A model generated the notes under the pieces. The model had not been told where the DNA came from. It saw only the letters and a program-made list of their open reading frames with translations, and did no database searches. From Ignavibacteriota bacterium (GTDB taxonomy: Bacteria; Bacteroidota; Ignavibacteria; Ignavibacteriales; Melioribacteraceae): a DNA stretch of 64,000 nucleotides. A program made the translations under genes and the position numbers. Positions 7,519 through 15,124 of this stretch are shown here, in pieces; position 1 is the stretch's first letter; every line of letters begins with the position of its first letter. The stretch is taken from NCBI GenBank assembly GCA_013112585.1, contig JABFGH010000026.1, positions 1 through 64,000 on the forward strand, given 5' to 3'.

Positions 7519-8730
7519 CTAATTATTTTGAGTTATAACTGCTTCGTTCATTCCGCCAGTTTGGGTAATTGTGCCGGTATGTCCAACACCTGTTGATGAA
7601 ATACTTCCTGTGTTATTATCACCGGTTTGGAATATGACACCAGTGTTTGTATCACCTAACTGCATAATATCGGCAGTATTGTAATCGCCATCAATCACAA
7701 CACCATCTTTACCGTTATACTGCCCGGAAGCTGTTACCATATTAGTATTCCCGGATTGGCTTACGTCAACATCATTACCTTCTCCTCTAATATGACCGGT
7801 TGCATAGTTCCAGTTACCGCTAACTGTAACATCAATATCATTATTGGTTGCATTTGCGTTAAGTAACCAAGATCCTCTGTTGCCGTCTCCCGTTTTCGAG
7901 ATATAAACTTCGTTATAACTGCCGAAGTTTTGAACCCATTCTCTATTTCCAATTCCATCTTGTTTTAAGTCGATTACGTTTGATGCACCTTTAACGGTCA
8001 GATAACCTTGATTTCCATTTCCATCTTGATCAATTTTCACATCATTAAATTCGGCTATTGTAGCTGCATCACCGTAATAGTCAACTGTAATATTACCTAT
8101 ATTGCTATTACCATACTGGTTTACATCAACTGTATTATCATTACCAGTAACTAAAAGTGCAGAGGTGTTTGATAAACCGCCAGCAGGACCAACATTTATT
8201 CCATCTTGAACTAAATATGTTTTGTTATCATTACCTTCTTGCATCAACTTTGAATAGTTTAAATCACCTTTCTGAAATGCTTCAGCATTGTTGTTATTAC
8301 CAACTTGATCAATATCTGTTTCATTACCGGAAACTACACCGCCGAACGCTTGCTGCCATACATCAGCATCGTTTAATACTCCATCTTGATAAACATCAGC
8401 AATATTTTTTTGATTATTTTGATAAAGCCCAAGCACATTTTCATTGCCTTGCTGGTTCAGATTTAATAAGCTGGTTGCTCGTTGTTTTGCAAAGCCTATA
8501 TCGCTTGTAACGATATCTGAATTTTGAAGTTTATTTTCTGCTCCATTCTGTATCACATTAGCAGTGTTACTTTTTACTTCTTGAATTAATTTGCTAACAT
8601 TTTCATTACCCGTTTGAGTTATAGTAGCATTGTTATTGTTTCCGCTTTGATCTGTAATTGCTTCATTGTTTTGTGCAACAATTGAAGATGCAAGCAACAA
8701 AAACAAACCTGCTATTAATAATTTTTTCAT
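7519..8730 (-). CDS. Large curlin-repeat amyloid subunit (CsgA-like), paralog 3
   Basis: This is a secreted protein of about 403 residues starting MKKLLIAGLFLLLASSIVAQ at 8730; the frame is open four codons further, but the GGAGAAG ribosome binding site fits 8730. The mature region is a long array of curlin repeats (for example NNNATITQTGNENVSKLIQ and NTADIMQLGDTNTG). The C-terminal block GTITQTGGMNEAVITQNN is nearly identical to that of paralogs 1 and 4. A terminator-like hairpin sits just upstream (8757-8776). Expected to be exported by the Sec system and then through the CsgG pore to form surface fibres. Confidence 0.85.
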   Translation of the reverse strand: MKKLLIAGLFLLLASSIVAQNNEAITDQSGNNNNATITQTGNENVSKLIQEVKSNTANVIQNGAENKLQNSDIVTSDIGFAKQRATSLLNLNQQGNENVLGLYQNNQKNIADVYQDGVLNDADVWQQAFGGVVSGNETDIDQVGNNNNAEAFQKGDLNYSKLMQEGNDNKTYLVQDGINVGPAGGLSNTSALLVTGNDNTVDVNQYGNSNIGNITVDYYGDAATIAEFNDVKIDQDGNGNQGYLTVKGASNVIDLKQDGIGNREWVQNFGSYNEVYISKTGDGNRGSWLLNANATNNDIDVTVSGNWNYATGHIRGEGNDVDVSQSGNTNMVTASGQYNGKDGVVIDGDYNTADIMQLGDTNTGVIFQTGDNNTGSISSTGVGHTGTITQTGGMNEAVITQNN

Positions 8731-8756
8731 TTTCTTCTCCAAAAATTTTTATAAAA

Positions 8757-8776
8757 GAGGGGAACGTATTCCCCTC
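8757..8776 (-). terminator. Terminator-like hairpin inside the curlin operon
   Basis: On the minus strand GAGGGGAA-TACG-TTCCCCTC forms an 8-bp GC-rich stem with a 4-base loop, followed by TTTTATAAAAATTTTTGG. The next ribosome binding site (GGAGAAG) follows at once. It lies between the stop of one curlin gene and the start of the next, so it may terminate part of the transcripts or act as a processing barrier. An almost identical spacer occurs at 9917-9936. Confidence 0.55.
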
Positions 8777-8786
8777 AATTAAATAC

Positions 8787-9890
8787 TTAATTACTTTGTG
8801 TTACATTAGCTGTATTGTTATCACCAGTTTGGAAAACAGACGCATCATTACCTACACCATACTGATATACATTTGCAGTATTCAGGTCACCTGTCTGCTG
8901 AATCAATGCAACATCACCTTGATTTTGGATCAAATCAATATCGTTATTATTTCCTGCTTGAAAGCTCTCATGTTTTAAAGTTGCGCCGTCGTTTTGTGTA
9001 CCTACAAAAATGTTATCATCTCCATCCTGTTCAAAATATGCATTACGCTTATCAACTAATGCTGTTGCAGCAGGATCATAGCCAAGAATATTACCTGCAC
9101 CATTTTGTGTAAGGGTAAATTGATTCCCATCACCTAACTGCATAGTTTTTGCCACGTTATCATCACCTAACTGATCTATTGCAACAAAGTTATCTTGAGT
9201 GTTGAACACCGGGTAAGTATAATTATAGGCACCGTCTTCATAAATAAAACCTTGGCTGATTGAAGCAGTATTTGATAGGCCTGTTTGATTTATATTTGTA
9301 GTATTATTGTCGCCGCCATACTGCCAAACTCTTGCATCATTATTATCATTAACTTGAGAAATGTCCACAGTGCTATTATAACTTGCTAGCGCAGAAGTTA
9401 TCGGGGTTTCTCCCCAAAAACCATATGCCCAACCTTGATAAATATATCCCTTATTTCCATTACCATTTTGTGTAAAGTTACCAATGTTATTATCACCAAC
9501 TTGTATAAATTCTCCAATAATGTTACCAGCACCATCTTGGTCAACAGTTGCTAGGTTACTATTAGCATCCATATCAGTTGATGTTTGTCCATAATAATTC
9601 TCAACCATACCTTGTGTTACATACGCTTCATTTCCAGTTCCATCTTGATCAACCGTAACTGTATTAAAAGTGCTATTTAACTGATCTACAATAGCTGTGT
9701 TGGTACCGACTTGCCCAACATTTGCAGTATTAGTATTACCATCCTGCAATACTTCGGAAGTATTTGCTCCTGTTTGTCCAACTGTGGAATTGTTATCATC
9801 ACCGGTTTGTGTTGTTGTTGCTGTATTGCTTTGTGCGATCAATGCAGTTGAAATCAAAAGAAAAACAACTGCTGTTAATAATTTTTTCAT
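8787..9890 (-). CDS. Large curlin-repeat amyloid subunit (CsgA-like), paralog 2
   Basis: This is a secreted protein of about 367 residues starting MKKLLTAVVFLLISTALIAQ at 9890. The frame is open further to 9938, but that extension covers the hairpin and ribosome binding site (GGAGAAG) and is not a signal sequence. The chain is curlin repeats (NTATTTQTGDDNNSTVGQTG, NTANVYQYGVGNDASVFQTG). Unlike its three large paralogs it lacks the GTITQTGGMN C-terminal block and ends NNTANVTQSN. The signal peptide is almost identical to that of paralog 1, pointing to tandem duplication. Confidence 0.85.
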   Translation of the reverse strand: MKKLLTAVVFLLISTALIAQSNTATTTQTGDDNNSTVGQTGANTSEVLQDGNTNTANVGQVGTNTAIVDQLNSTFNTVTVDQDGTGNEAYVTQGMVENYYGQTSTDMDANSNLATVDQDGAGNIIGEFIQVGDNNIGNFTQNGNGNKGYIYQGWAYGFWGETPITSALASYNSTVDISQVNDNNDARVWQYGGDNNTTNINQTGLSNTASISQGFIYEDGAYNYTYPVFNTQDNFVAIDQLGDDNVAKTMQLGDGNQFTLTQNGAGNILGYDPAATALVDKRNAYFEQDGDDNIFVGTQNDGATLKHESFQAGNNNDIDLIQNQGDVALIQQTGDLNTANVYQYGVGNDASVFQTGDNNTANVTQSN

Positions 9891-9916
9891 TTTCTTCTCC
9901 AAAAATTTTTCTAAAA

Positions 9917-9936
9917 GAGGGGAACGAATTCCCCTC
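9917..9936 (-). terminator. Second copy of the terminator-like hairpin in the curlin operon
   Basis: On the minus strand GAGGGGAA-TTCG-TTCCCCTC forms an 8-bp stem capped by a stable UUCG tetraloop, followed by TTTTAGAAAAATTTTTGG and the GGAGAAG ribosome binding site of the next gene. It matches the 8757-8776 copy in arms and 3' flank and differs only in the loop and a base or two. It lies in the 56-base gap between two curlin genes. Confidence 0.55.
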
Positions 9937-9946
9937 ATTGATAAAC

Positions 9947-11344
9947 TTAGTTACTCTGTGTAATTACTGCTTCGTTCATTCCGCCGGTTTGGGTAATTGT
10001 ACCAGAATGACCATTGCCAACAGAAGTAATTGTACCGAAATTATCAACACCTGTTTGGGTAATGTTGCCAATATGTAAATTACCATCCTGCATACTTTTA
10101 GCATAGTTATCAGCACCATCTTGCGATAGGGTCATTTGGCTTCCATCTCCATTTTTTTGAGTCAATGTTGCATAATTGTTAAATCCCCAAGTACCTGGTT
10201 GATTTTCAACTGGATCGAAACTAATATCACCAACTTGAGTTGCATTTATAAGACCATTTGTACCTTGTTGGGAAGTTACGAGTCCGTTGGTATAACCTGA
10301 TTGGTTTCCTGTTAAAATATTACCGCTACCACTTTGATAGACTTGTGCCAAATTATTATAACCCATTCTTAAAGTTCCGCCTATACCACCTAATTGATTA
10401 ATAGTGGCAGTATTACCTGAGCCAAATTGTTGATTTACATGAGCCCAATCAGCAAATCCACTCTGGTTTACATCAGCAAAGTTAAATTCATGGTATTGGG
10501 TAACTGATGCTTTATTTCTGTCGCCAATTTGATCAACAAAAACTTGTTGAGCTTCTCCATTTTGAGAACTTGATGCAATGTTATCGAATCCATCCTGTAC
10601 AAAATCAGCGTAAATATTACGTCCGTTACCAGTTTGGTCAGCTACGTTGTCATCACCAATTTGCTGAATATCAGCACTATTTCCATGGCTGGTTCCAACT
10701 CCTGTAAAAGTTTGTGTAGCTAAATTGCCATTCCCAAATTGATCAATAAGTATTCTTTCATTTGAGTAAATGCCGCCATAATAGCCATTATTTGTACCGG
10801 CTAAAGTTTGTGTAGCAGTATTGTTATTACCTTCTGTAAAAATCTTTGCAGTATTTGTTGTTATTCCGGTACCGGTTTGAGTTGCTGTATTTGAGTTACC
10901 TATTTGTTCTGCATAAAAATAATCTGTATAACCGCCTGTTATTGATTGAGTAACAGTATTGCCGATACCATCTTGCAGTGCTTCAACATCTTGACCTCCA
11001 TTATACCCAGGCGCATAAGTAGTTTGTGTAGAGACATTATCTGTACCATTTTGAGTTATCTTTGCGTCATTGCCACCTTTATTTCCTCCGCCTAATTCAT
11101 CTTGAGTAACAGTAGCAATATTGTGTGTTCCTGTTTGATCAACAATTGCTTTGTTCATATAAGCAGGTGAGTTCGCAGGTGTTCCGGATTGTGTTTGTGT
11201 TACTGTAGCTTCATTTAGTGTTCCGGTTTGGGTTGTATTTGCTTCCTGCAAATTACCGGTTTGTGTTGTTGTTGCGGTATTACTCTGCGCAACTAATGCA
11301 GTTGAAATCAAAAGAAAAACAACTGCTGTTAATAATTGTTTCAT
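9947..11344 (-). CDS. Large curlin-repeat amyloid subunit (CsgA-like), paralog 1
   Basis: This is a 465-residue secreted protein, the longest and first of the curlin run. Signal peptide MKQLLTAVVFLLISTALVAQ; a CTGGAGAAG ribosome binding site precedes the ATG. The mature chain is a tandem array of curlin repeats (NTATTTQTGNLQEANTTQTG, HIGNITQTGVDNFGTITSVG) ending in GTITQTGGMNEAVITQSN. Short glycine- and tyrosine-containing insertions break the repeat rhythm more than in its paralogs. It is preceded by a 355-base leader after csgG, so it is probably the first gene of a separately controlled fibre-subunit transcript. Confidence 0.85.
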   Translation of the reverse strand: MKQLLTAVVFLLISTALVAQSNTATTTQTGNLQEANTTQTGTLNEATVTQTQSGTPANSPAYMNKAIVDQTGTHNIATVTQDELGGGNKGGNDAKITQNGTDNVSTQTTYAPGYNGGQDVEALQDGIGNTVTQSITGGYTDYFYAEQIGNSNTATQTGTGITTNTAKIFTEGNNNTATQTLAGTNNGYYGGIYSNERILIDQFGNGNLATQTFTGVGTSHGNSADIQQIGDDNVADQTGNGRNIYADFVQDGFDNIASSSQNGEAQQVFVDQIGDRNKASVTQYHEFNFADVNQSGFADWAHVNQQFGSGNTATINQLGGIGGTLRMGYNNLAQVYQSGSGNILTGNQSGYTNGLVTSQQGTNGLINATQVGDISFDPVENQPGTWGFNNYATLTQKNGDGSQMTLSQDGADNYAKSMQDGNLHIGNITQTGVDNFGTITSVGNGHSGTITQTGGMNEAVITQSN

Positions 11345-11699
11345 TTTACTTCTCCAGGTTTGTTATAAAATATGCTGTTAATAGTGTTTCTACGTCTTGC
11401 TTTACCTGGCAGTTAGTTATTCCATTTTTACCTTTTAATTACTATTTTTTTATAAGTAATTAGTAAAGTAAAAATTGTAAATAAAGTTGGTAACGGTAGA
11501 GGTCGCACGATCTCAGATTCGATGTGTTTTTATAACACTTCATAAATTTGATTTCGCTCTATCGTTACCTTTTATTTTTAATAACTGCCTCGTTATAAAA
11601 TAGCTTATAGTGCTTTGCTGTGTTTTCGTTTTAACCTCCTCCGGTTTTATTTATATTCATTTTATTTAATTATTTTTTTTAAGTTTTATTAATTAGTGT
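11345..11699 (-). promoter_or_regulatory. 355-base structured leader between csgG and the curlin genes
   Basis: No gene is seen. In the direction of transcription it contains a GGAGGAGG motif inside a small hairpin (about 11637-11648) without a following start codon, the small hairpin ATAAC-GAGGCA-GTTAT (about 11580-11595), the 81-base element at 11489-11569, and a hairpin of TAATTACT/AGTAATTA (11436-11462). I see no good TAnnTTTG promoter in it, so it may be a control region read through from csgG. It does not match any riboswitch class I know by sequence. Confidence 0.4.
11489..11569 (-). ncRNA. 81-base stem-closed RNA element in the curlin leader
   Basis: GGTAACGGTAGAG (11489-11501) and CTCTATCGTTACC (11557-11569) form a 13-pair closing stem with one imperfect position. 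The enclosed 55 bases hold at least one further hairpin (GTGTT/AACAC). On the plus strand it is followed by TTTTATTTTTA, so it could also be read as a plus-strand terminator, but no plus-strand gene lies upstream. Position before the fibre-subunit genes suggests a cis-acting control element. Function is inference. Confidence 0.35.
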
Positions 11700-13097
11700 T
11701 TAGGGAGTTATATAAAATTTTGCGCCGAATCTAATTCCCCAATAGTAATCGTTAATTTTTCCGTAATCGCTGCCGTCCACTTTATCGCTTAATATATAAT
11801 GGTAATCTACCAGAGCATTTATACCAAAATTATTCAGTACTAAATACTCAACTCCAACTCCGGTAAAAACAACCGGCAGCCATCTATCTTCTAATGTTGT
11901 AAGTTTACCTTTTTTGTTAAAGTCGGATATATTTAATACACCTGCTCCTGCAATTACATTAGGTGTAAATTGACTATGTCCAAATAGATTGTAAGTCATT
12001 TGCAGCTCCGCTGTTCGGAGGGTTGTAGTAAAATTTTTCCCGTCGGAAAGTTTTTCGCGTGCTAAAGTTAACCCGAAAAATAGATTGGGATTATACCGTG
12101 CAGAGATTGTAAAACCAAGCGAGGGCTTATCTTCGGAGCCGGGGTAATCCCCTTTATATTTTTGTACGCCCCCTTTTAAGCCGATAGCAAATAAACCCCT
12201 CTGCTCATCTTCCAGATTGTTCATCAAATAATCTGTTTCGTCGTTATCAATTTTTTCTTCTCTATAATTTAAAATTGCATCTGCAAGTCTGTCATCAGGA
12301 TTCTCTAATTCCCAAAGCCCGTCAACAATACCTTCAATTATTAAACTGTGAACAGCTTTATCGATGGCTGCCGTAACACACATTTGCGGGGGTTCGTTAT
12401 AACTGTATCCGGCTTCAATTTCTAAAAGTCTTTTAAATTCAACATAGCGGAAAAGCCCAACATCCACCAATTGGGATAATATAGTTTTTGAAGTGTAAAC
12501 AGTTTTTAACACTCTCCCGTTTTGTGTTGAAATTGCGCGAAGGTAAATTGTAACTCTATCTTGATTATACTGACCGGAAGCACCTGCACCGAAATACTTT
12601 GCTCCTACTCCGCCGGTAATAACATTAGTTTCGTACGAAATTATTCCGCCTTCCAATAGAATTCCGGCATACAATAATGGCGGCAGCGGAGGCAGGTCTT
12701 GTCCGTCAGCCCCTTTAAAATTTGCCCTGCTTGAACGTATAATTTTTCGTTCATTTAATAAGTTTGATAATCCTTCTCTTTCAATAGGAATAAACCAATT
12801 TGATTCCTCAAGTGCTTCGAGCAGAATTGACGTTGCCCCTTGAGTGACGGCGGTTGACCAGCTTGCACCGGATGCGGCTGATTTATACTGCCCTGTTTGA
12901 TCTCGGAATTTATATACTGCTGCTACAATTTTCTCTTTCGGCTTAGGTAAGTTTTTCAATTCTTTGTTAGATGATGATTTTGCACCTAATCTCGCCGGTT
13001 CTGTTTTATAAGGTTCAAAGTATGAAAGACAGCCTGAGAATGACTGCATCAAACAAAACAGAAGTGAGGCGGTAATAAATGATTTCAATAATTGCAT
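11700..13097 (-). CDS. csgG: Curli secretion pore lipoprotein CsgG with extra C-terminal beta-barrel-like domain
   Basis: CsgG forms the nonameric outer-membrane pore that exports curlin subunits. The start at 13097 (MQLLKSFITASLLF) follows a GAGGATAAT ribosome binding site; the open frame to 13154 runs over csgF and is unlikely. The lipobox is SFSGC with Cys23. Family features include PIEREGLSNLLNERKIIR, GGIISYETNVITGGVGAKY and VTIYLRAISTQNGRVLKTV (about 25-290). Residues about 310-465 are extra compared with E. coli CsgG (277 residues in total) and show alternating beta strands (ISARYNPNLFFGLTLA, YYWGIRFGAKFYITP) like a small OmpA/OmpW-type barrel. It lies 7 bases after csgF. Confidence 0.92.
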   Translation of the reverse strand: MQLLKSFITASLLFCLMQSFSGCLSYFEPYKTEPARLGAKSSSNKELKNLPKPKEKIVAAVYKFRDQTGQYKSAASGASWSTAVTQGATSILLEALEESNWFIPIEREGLSNLLNERKIIRSSRANFKGADGQDLPPLPPLLYAGILLEGGIISYETNVITGGVGAKYFGAGASGQYNQDRVTIYLRAISTQNGRVLKTVYTSKTILSQLVDVGLFRYVEFKRLLEIEAGYSYNEPPQMCVTAAIDKAVHSLIIEGIVDGLWELENPDDRLADAILNYREEKIDNDETDYLMNNLEDEQRGLFAIGLKGGVQKYKGDYPGSEDKPSLGFTISARYNPNLFFGLTLAREKLSDGKNFTTTLRTAELQMTYNLFGHSQFTPNVIAGAGVLNISDFNKKGKLTTLEDRWLPVVFTGVGVEYLVLNNFGINALVDYHYILSDKVDGSDYGKINDYYWGIRFGAKFYITP

Positions 13098-13104
13098 ATT
13101 ATCC

Positions 13105-13539
13105 TCAATAGTAAGGTATTTCAATATTTGTTTGATCGCCGGTAGAAATATCATTTATTATTATTTTTACTCCGGAACCGCCCGGAATAATATCAATAAA
13201 AAAATTACCGATTTCGTAATGCCCTTCTTCCTGAAAAGATTCTTCGCCAAAGGCATTGTTTATAAGGTCACGCGATAACCTGTTCAATATTTGCCTGTTC
13301 AGACTTTCATTAAAATCAGTTAACGGATCATTGCGGTAACTCTTATAGTCGAAGTCTGATGATTCTTTAATATTATTTTGAGCTTGTGCTTGTGCAAGCA
13401 GCCATTGACCGTTAAAGTAATTACCGCCTACAAAAGATGGGTTGATTGGATTGTAAACCAATTCCTGCGCCGATAAACTGCCTGAGCAGAAAAACATTAC
13501 CAAAGCTAATCCCGTTAAAATAAGTTTTATCAATTTCAT
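13105..13539 (-). CDS. csgF: Curli assembly factor CsgF
   Basis: This is a 144-residue secreted protein. CsgF plugs into the CsgG pore mouth and couples secretion to nucleation on CsgB. The signal peptide is MKLIKLILTGLALVMFF...SLSAQ. The conserved CsgF N-terminal segment follows at once: NPINPSFVGGNYFNGQWLLAQAQ, split here by the typical NPxFGGN-like and LLxxAQAQN motifs. Length matches E. coli CsgF (138). It sits between csgE and csgG with tight spacing, the same order as in the enterobacterial csgEFG. Confidence 0.93.
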   Translation of the reverse strand: MKLIKLILTGLALVMFFCSGSLSAQELVYNPINPSFVGGNYFNGQWLLAQAQAQNNIKESSDFDYKSYRNDPLTDFNESLNRQILNRLSRDLINNAFGEESFQEEGHYEIGNFFIDIIPGGSGVKIIINDISTGDQTNIEIPYY

Positions 13540-13563
13540 AAAACTACCTCTGTTATTTTAAAA

Positions 13564-14022
13564 CTAAAAAATTCCCGAACCCTGCATATCTTCACCTTGC
13601 AATTCATTTTGAATCATCTCCCAATTTTCCAGATAACCTTTTACCCTTTGTATGCCTACATCAGCGCGTTCTTCAATCGCTTCCCAGCGCGGCTGAACAA
13701 ATTCGCTGAACACCTTTAAATCATTTATTTGAATTGATACTAAAGCGCCTAAGCGGGGCATCGGTTTTTCTGAAATGGTAATTGTGAAATCTTTTGCGTT
13801 TGCAGGTACGGTCCATTTATTATAAAAAATATCGTAAAAATCTCTGCCGATTTTTGTTCGTGTTTCGTCAACAATCAAACCTTCAATTTCAACAAAGTTT
13901 TCACTGTTCAAATTGCTAAGGTTATTCTTTTCGGTTTGCGAATAAATCAATGCAGGTTTGAAAACTATTGTTTGCAAAACAAAAAGTAGAAAAACTATGT
14001 GGGTAAATTGATTTCTAATAAT
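13564..14022 (-). CDS. csgE: Curli chaperone/gatekeeper CsgE
   Basis: CsgE is a periplasmic protein that caps CsgG and feeds it curlin. Family features are GLIVDETRTKIGRDFYDIFY, ISEKPMPRLGALVSIQIND and a C-terminal helix (VGIQRVKGYLENWEMIQNEL). The first canonical start in frame is TTG at 13977, but this truncates the signal peptide. Upstream codons down to an in-frame stop encode IIRNQFTHIVFLLFVLQ, a proper basic and hydrophobic leader. The only ribosome binding site (AGAGAGG, 14031-14037) lies 8 bases before an ATT (14022-14020) and 5 before an ATC (14025-14023). I therefore extend the gene to 14022, as a probable non-canonical start. Confidence 0.8.
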   Translation of the reverse strand: MIRNQFTHIVFLLFVLQTIVFKPALIYSQTEKNNLSNLNSENFVEIEGLIVDETRTKIGRDFYDIFYNKWTVPANAKDFTITISEKPMPRLGALVSIQINDLKVFSEFVQPRWEAIEERADVGIQRVKGYLENWEMIQNELQGEDMQGSGIF

Positions 14023-14104
14023 GATGCTTGCCTCTCTTTATCCAGTACATTCTTCAACGTGATAAATTTGATTAATTATTAAAGAACTAATAAATCAATT
14101 TTTT

Positions 14105-14121
14105 CGTTTTATAATAAAACG
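14105..14121 (-). other. Small hairpin in the csgE 5' leader
   Basis: CGTTTTA-TAA-TAAAACG is a perfect 7-bp stem with a 3-base loop, located between the candidate promoter and csgE. In the minus direction it is followed by AAAAAATTG rather than a U-tract, so it is not an intrinsic terminator. It may stabilise the leader mRNA. Confidence 0.3.
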
Positions 14122-14185
14122 TTTGTGGGGTTAGATTTTTTTTGATCGGTTTTGGTTTGTTTATAGTACACACCCGATAACAACC

Positions 14186-14209
14186 CAAATATACTATAGA
14201 TTTATCTAT
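14186..14209 (-). promoter_or_regulatory. Candidate csgEFG promoter with overlapping palindrome
   Basis: On the minus strand TATATTTG (14193-14186) matches the Bacteroidota -7 consensus TAnnTTTG exactly. Directly upstream lies the palindrome ATAGAT-TT-ATCTAT (14196-14209), placed where a repressor would occlude the promoter. A good -33 TTTG is not evident; TTT occurs at about the right distance. It is about 165 bases upstream of csgE and downstream of the xre gene. Confidence 0.4.
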
Positions 14210-14265
14210 TACTAAACATTCAATTGGAAAAATAATTTTCCATTTGACGAATAGGATTTGAGGTG

Positions 14266-14886
14266 CTATTTAATAACTCTCTCGGTAATGACTAAGCCCT
14301 TATTTTTTGTATAATAGTCCCAGATTGAATTCATATTATCGCCCATAAATACTGCTGTTAAAAAGGTGCCTGCTTTTACGGAATATATTATTTCATTATT
14401 GTTCTTTTCTTTTCTTAAAATATCACCTGGCAAATAATTTTCAGTTTTGCCGTTGGGCAGCTTTAAAGTTATTTCACCTTTACTTATATATGCCATAAAC
14501 TGGTAATCTGATTTTATGATTTCATCATATTTATTAAGCATAGCTTCATAATCTTTCAAGTATCTCAAATAAAATCCGAATACTTTTTTATCCTCGCTCA
14601 AATAAATATCAGCCAGCATAAAATCAGTTTCAATAACTGCGGAATTAAGATTTAAGGGCTTTCCAAAAGCACTATCACTCTTTTCATTATTGAAAAATAT
14701 TCCTGGTGAAACTTCCAAAACTTTGGCTATACTTTCTATTTTATCAAATCGAGGTTGTAATTGATTATTAATAAGCTTTGATAGGTGCGATTGTGAAATA
14801 CCCGAACTGAACGACAATTCTTTTGCTGTAATGTTTTTTGTAGTTAAGATGTAACGTAACTTATCGCCGAACAATTTACCCTCCAT
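14266..14886 (-). CDS. XRE-family regulator with C-terminal cupin-like domain
   Basis: This is a 206-residue cytoplasmic DNA-binding protein. The N-terminus is an HTH_3/XRE helix-turn-helix (about residues 5-60: LSFSSGISQSHLSKLINNQLQPRFDKIESIA). The C-terminal half (about 85-195) carries a beta-rich, cupin-like segment (GEITLKLPNGKTENYLPGDIL), the organisation of XRE-cupin regulators that sense small molecules. It is the gene immediately upstream of csgEFG in the same direction, separated by about 240 bases that contain their own promoter, so it is a plausible local regulator of curli. That link is positional inference. A palindrome in its own promoter region (14927-14946) suggests autoregulation. 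Confidence 0.75.
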   Translation of the reverse strand: MEGKLFGDKLRYILTTKNITAKELSFSSGISQSHLSKLINNQLQPRFDKIESIAKVLEVSPGIFFNNEKSDSAFGKPLNLNSAVIETDFMLADIYLSEDKKVFGFYLRYLKDYEAMLNKYDEIIKSDYQFMAYISKGEITLKLPNGKTENYLPGDILRKEKNNNEIIYSVKAGTFLTAVFMGDNMNSIWDYYTKNKGLVITERVIK

Positions 14887-14926
14887 ATTAAATTACTTCC
14901 TTATAATATTTCTATTGTTACAAAGT

Positions 14927-14946
14927 AGTTTAAAATACTTTAAACT
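14927..14946. promoter_or_regulatory. 20-bp palindrome upstream of the xre gene
   Basis: AGTTTAAA-ATAC-TTTAAACT is a perfect 8-4-8 palindrome 41-60 bases upstream of the xre start codon, next to a near-consensus TACTTTG element. Symmetry, length and place fit an autoregulatory operator, also reachable from the divergent M28 peptidase gene. It differs in sequence from the palindrome before csgE. Confidence 0.4.
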
Positions 14947-15124
14947 CTCTTGAATTTACAACTTCAAACAGTGATTTTCAACATTTTAATAAATTAACCT
15001 AAACAAATCACATTTTTTTATCATCAAACCTTAATTATTATTCATTTAGAATATCTTATTTTTTTATTTTTGATTGCTTGAATTATAATTAATAATTTTT
15101 TTCTGATTAAATGTATCCGAACAT

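Noticed and set aside
8157-8510. Plus-strand frames opposite the curlin genes
   Set aside because: They are shadows of repeat-rich minus-strand genes; their Gln/Leu/His-rich composition follows from reading the repeats backwards.
11489-11580. Plus-strand intrinsic terminator
   Set aside because: Stem plus TTTTATTTTTA would fit, but there is no plus-strand gene for several kilobases upstream; it was kept as a minus-strand leader element instead.
13098-13154. N-terminal extension of CsgG to 13154
   Set aside because: It overlaps the end of csgF in another frame and puts residues before the lipoprotein signal; the ATG at 13097 has a good ribosome binding site.
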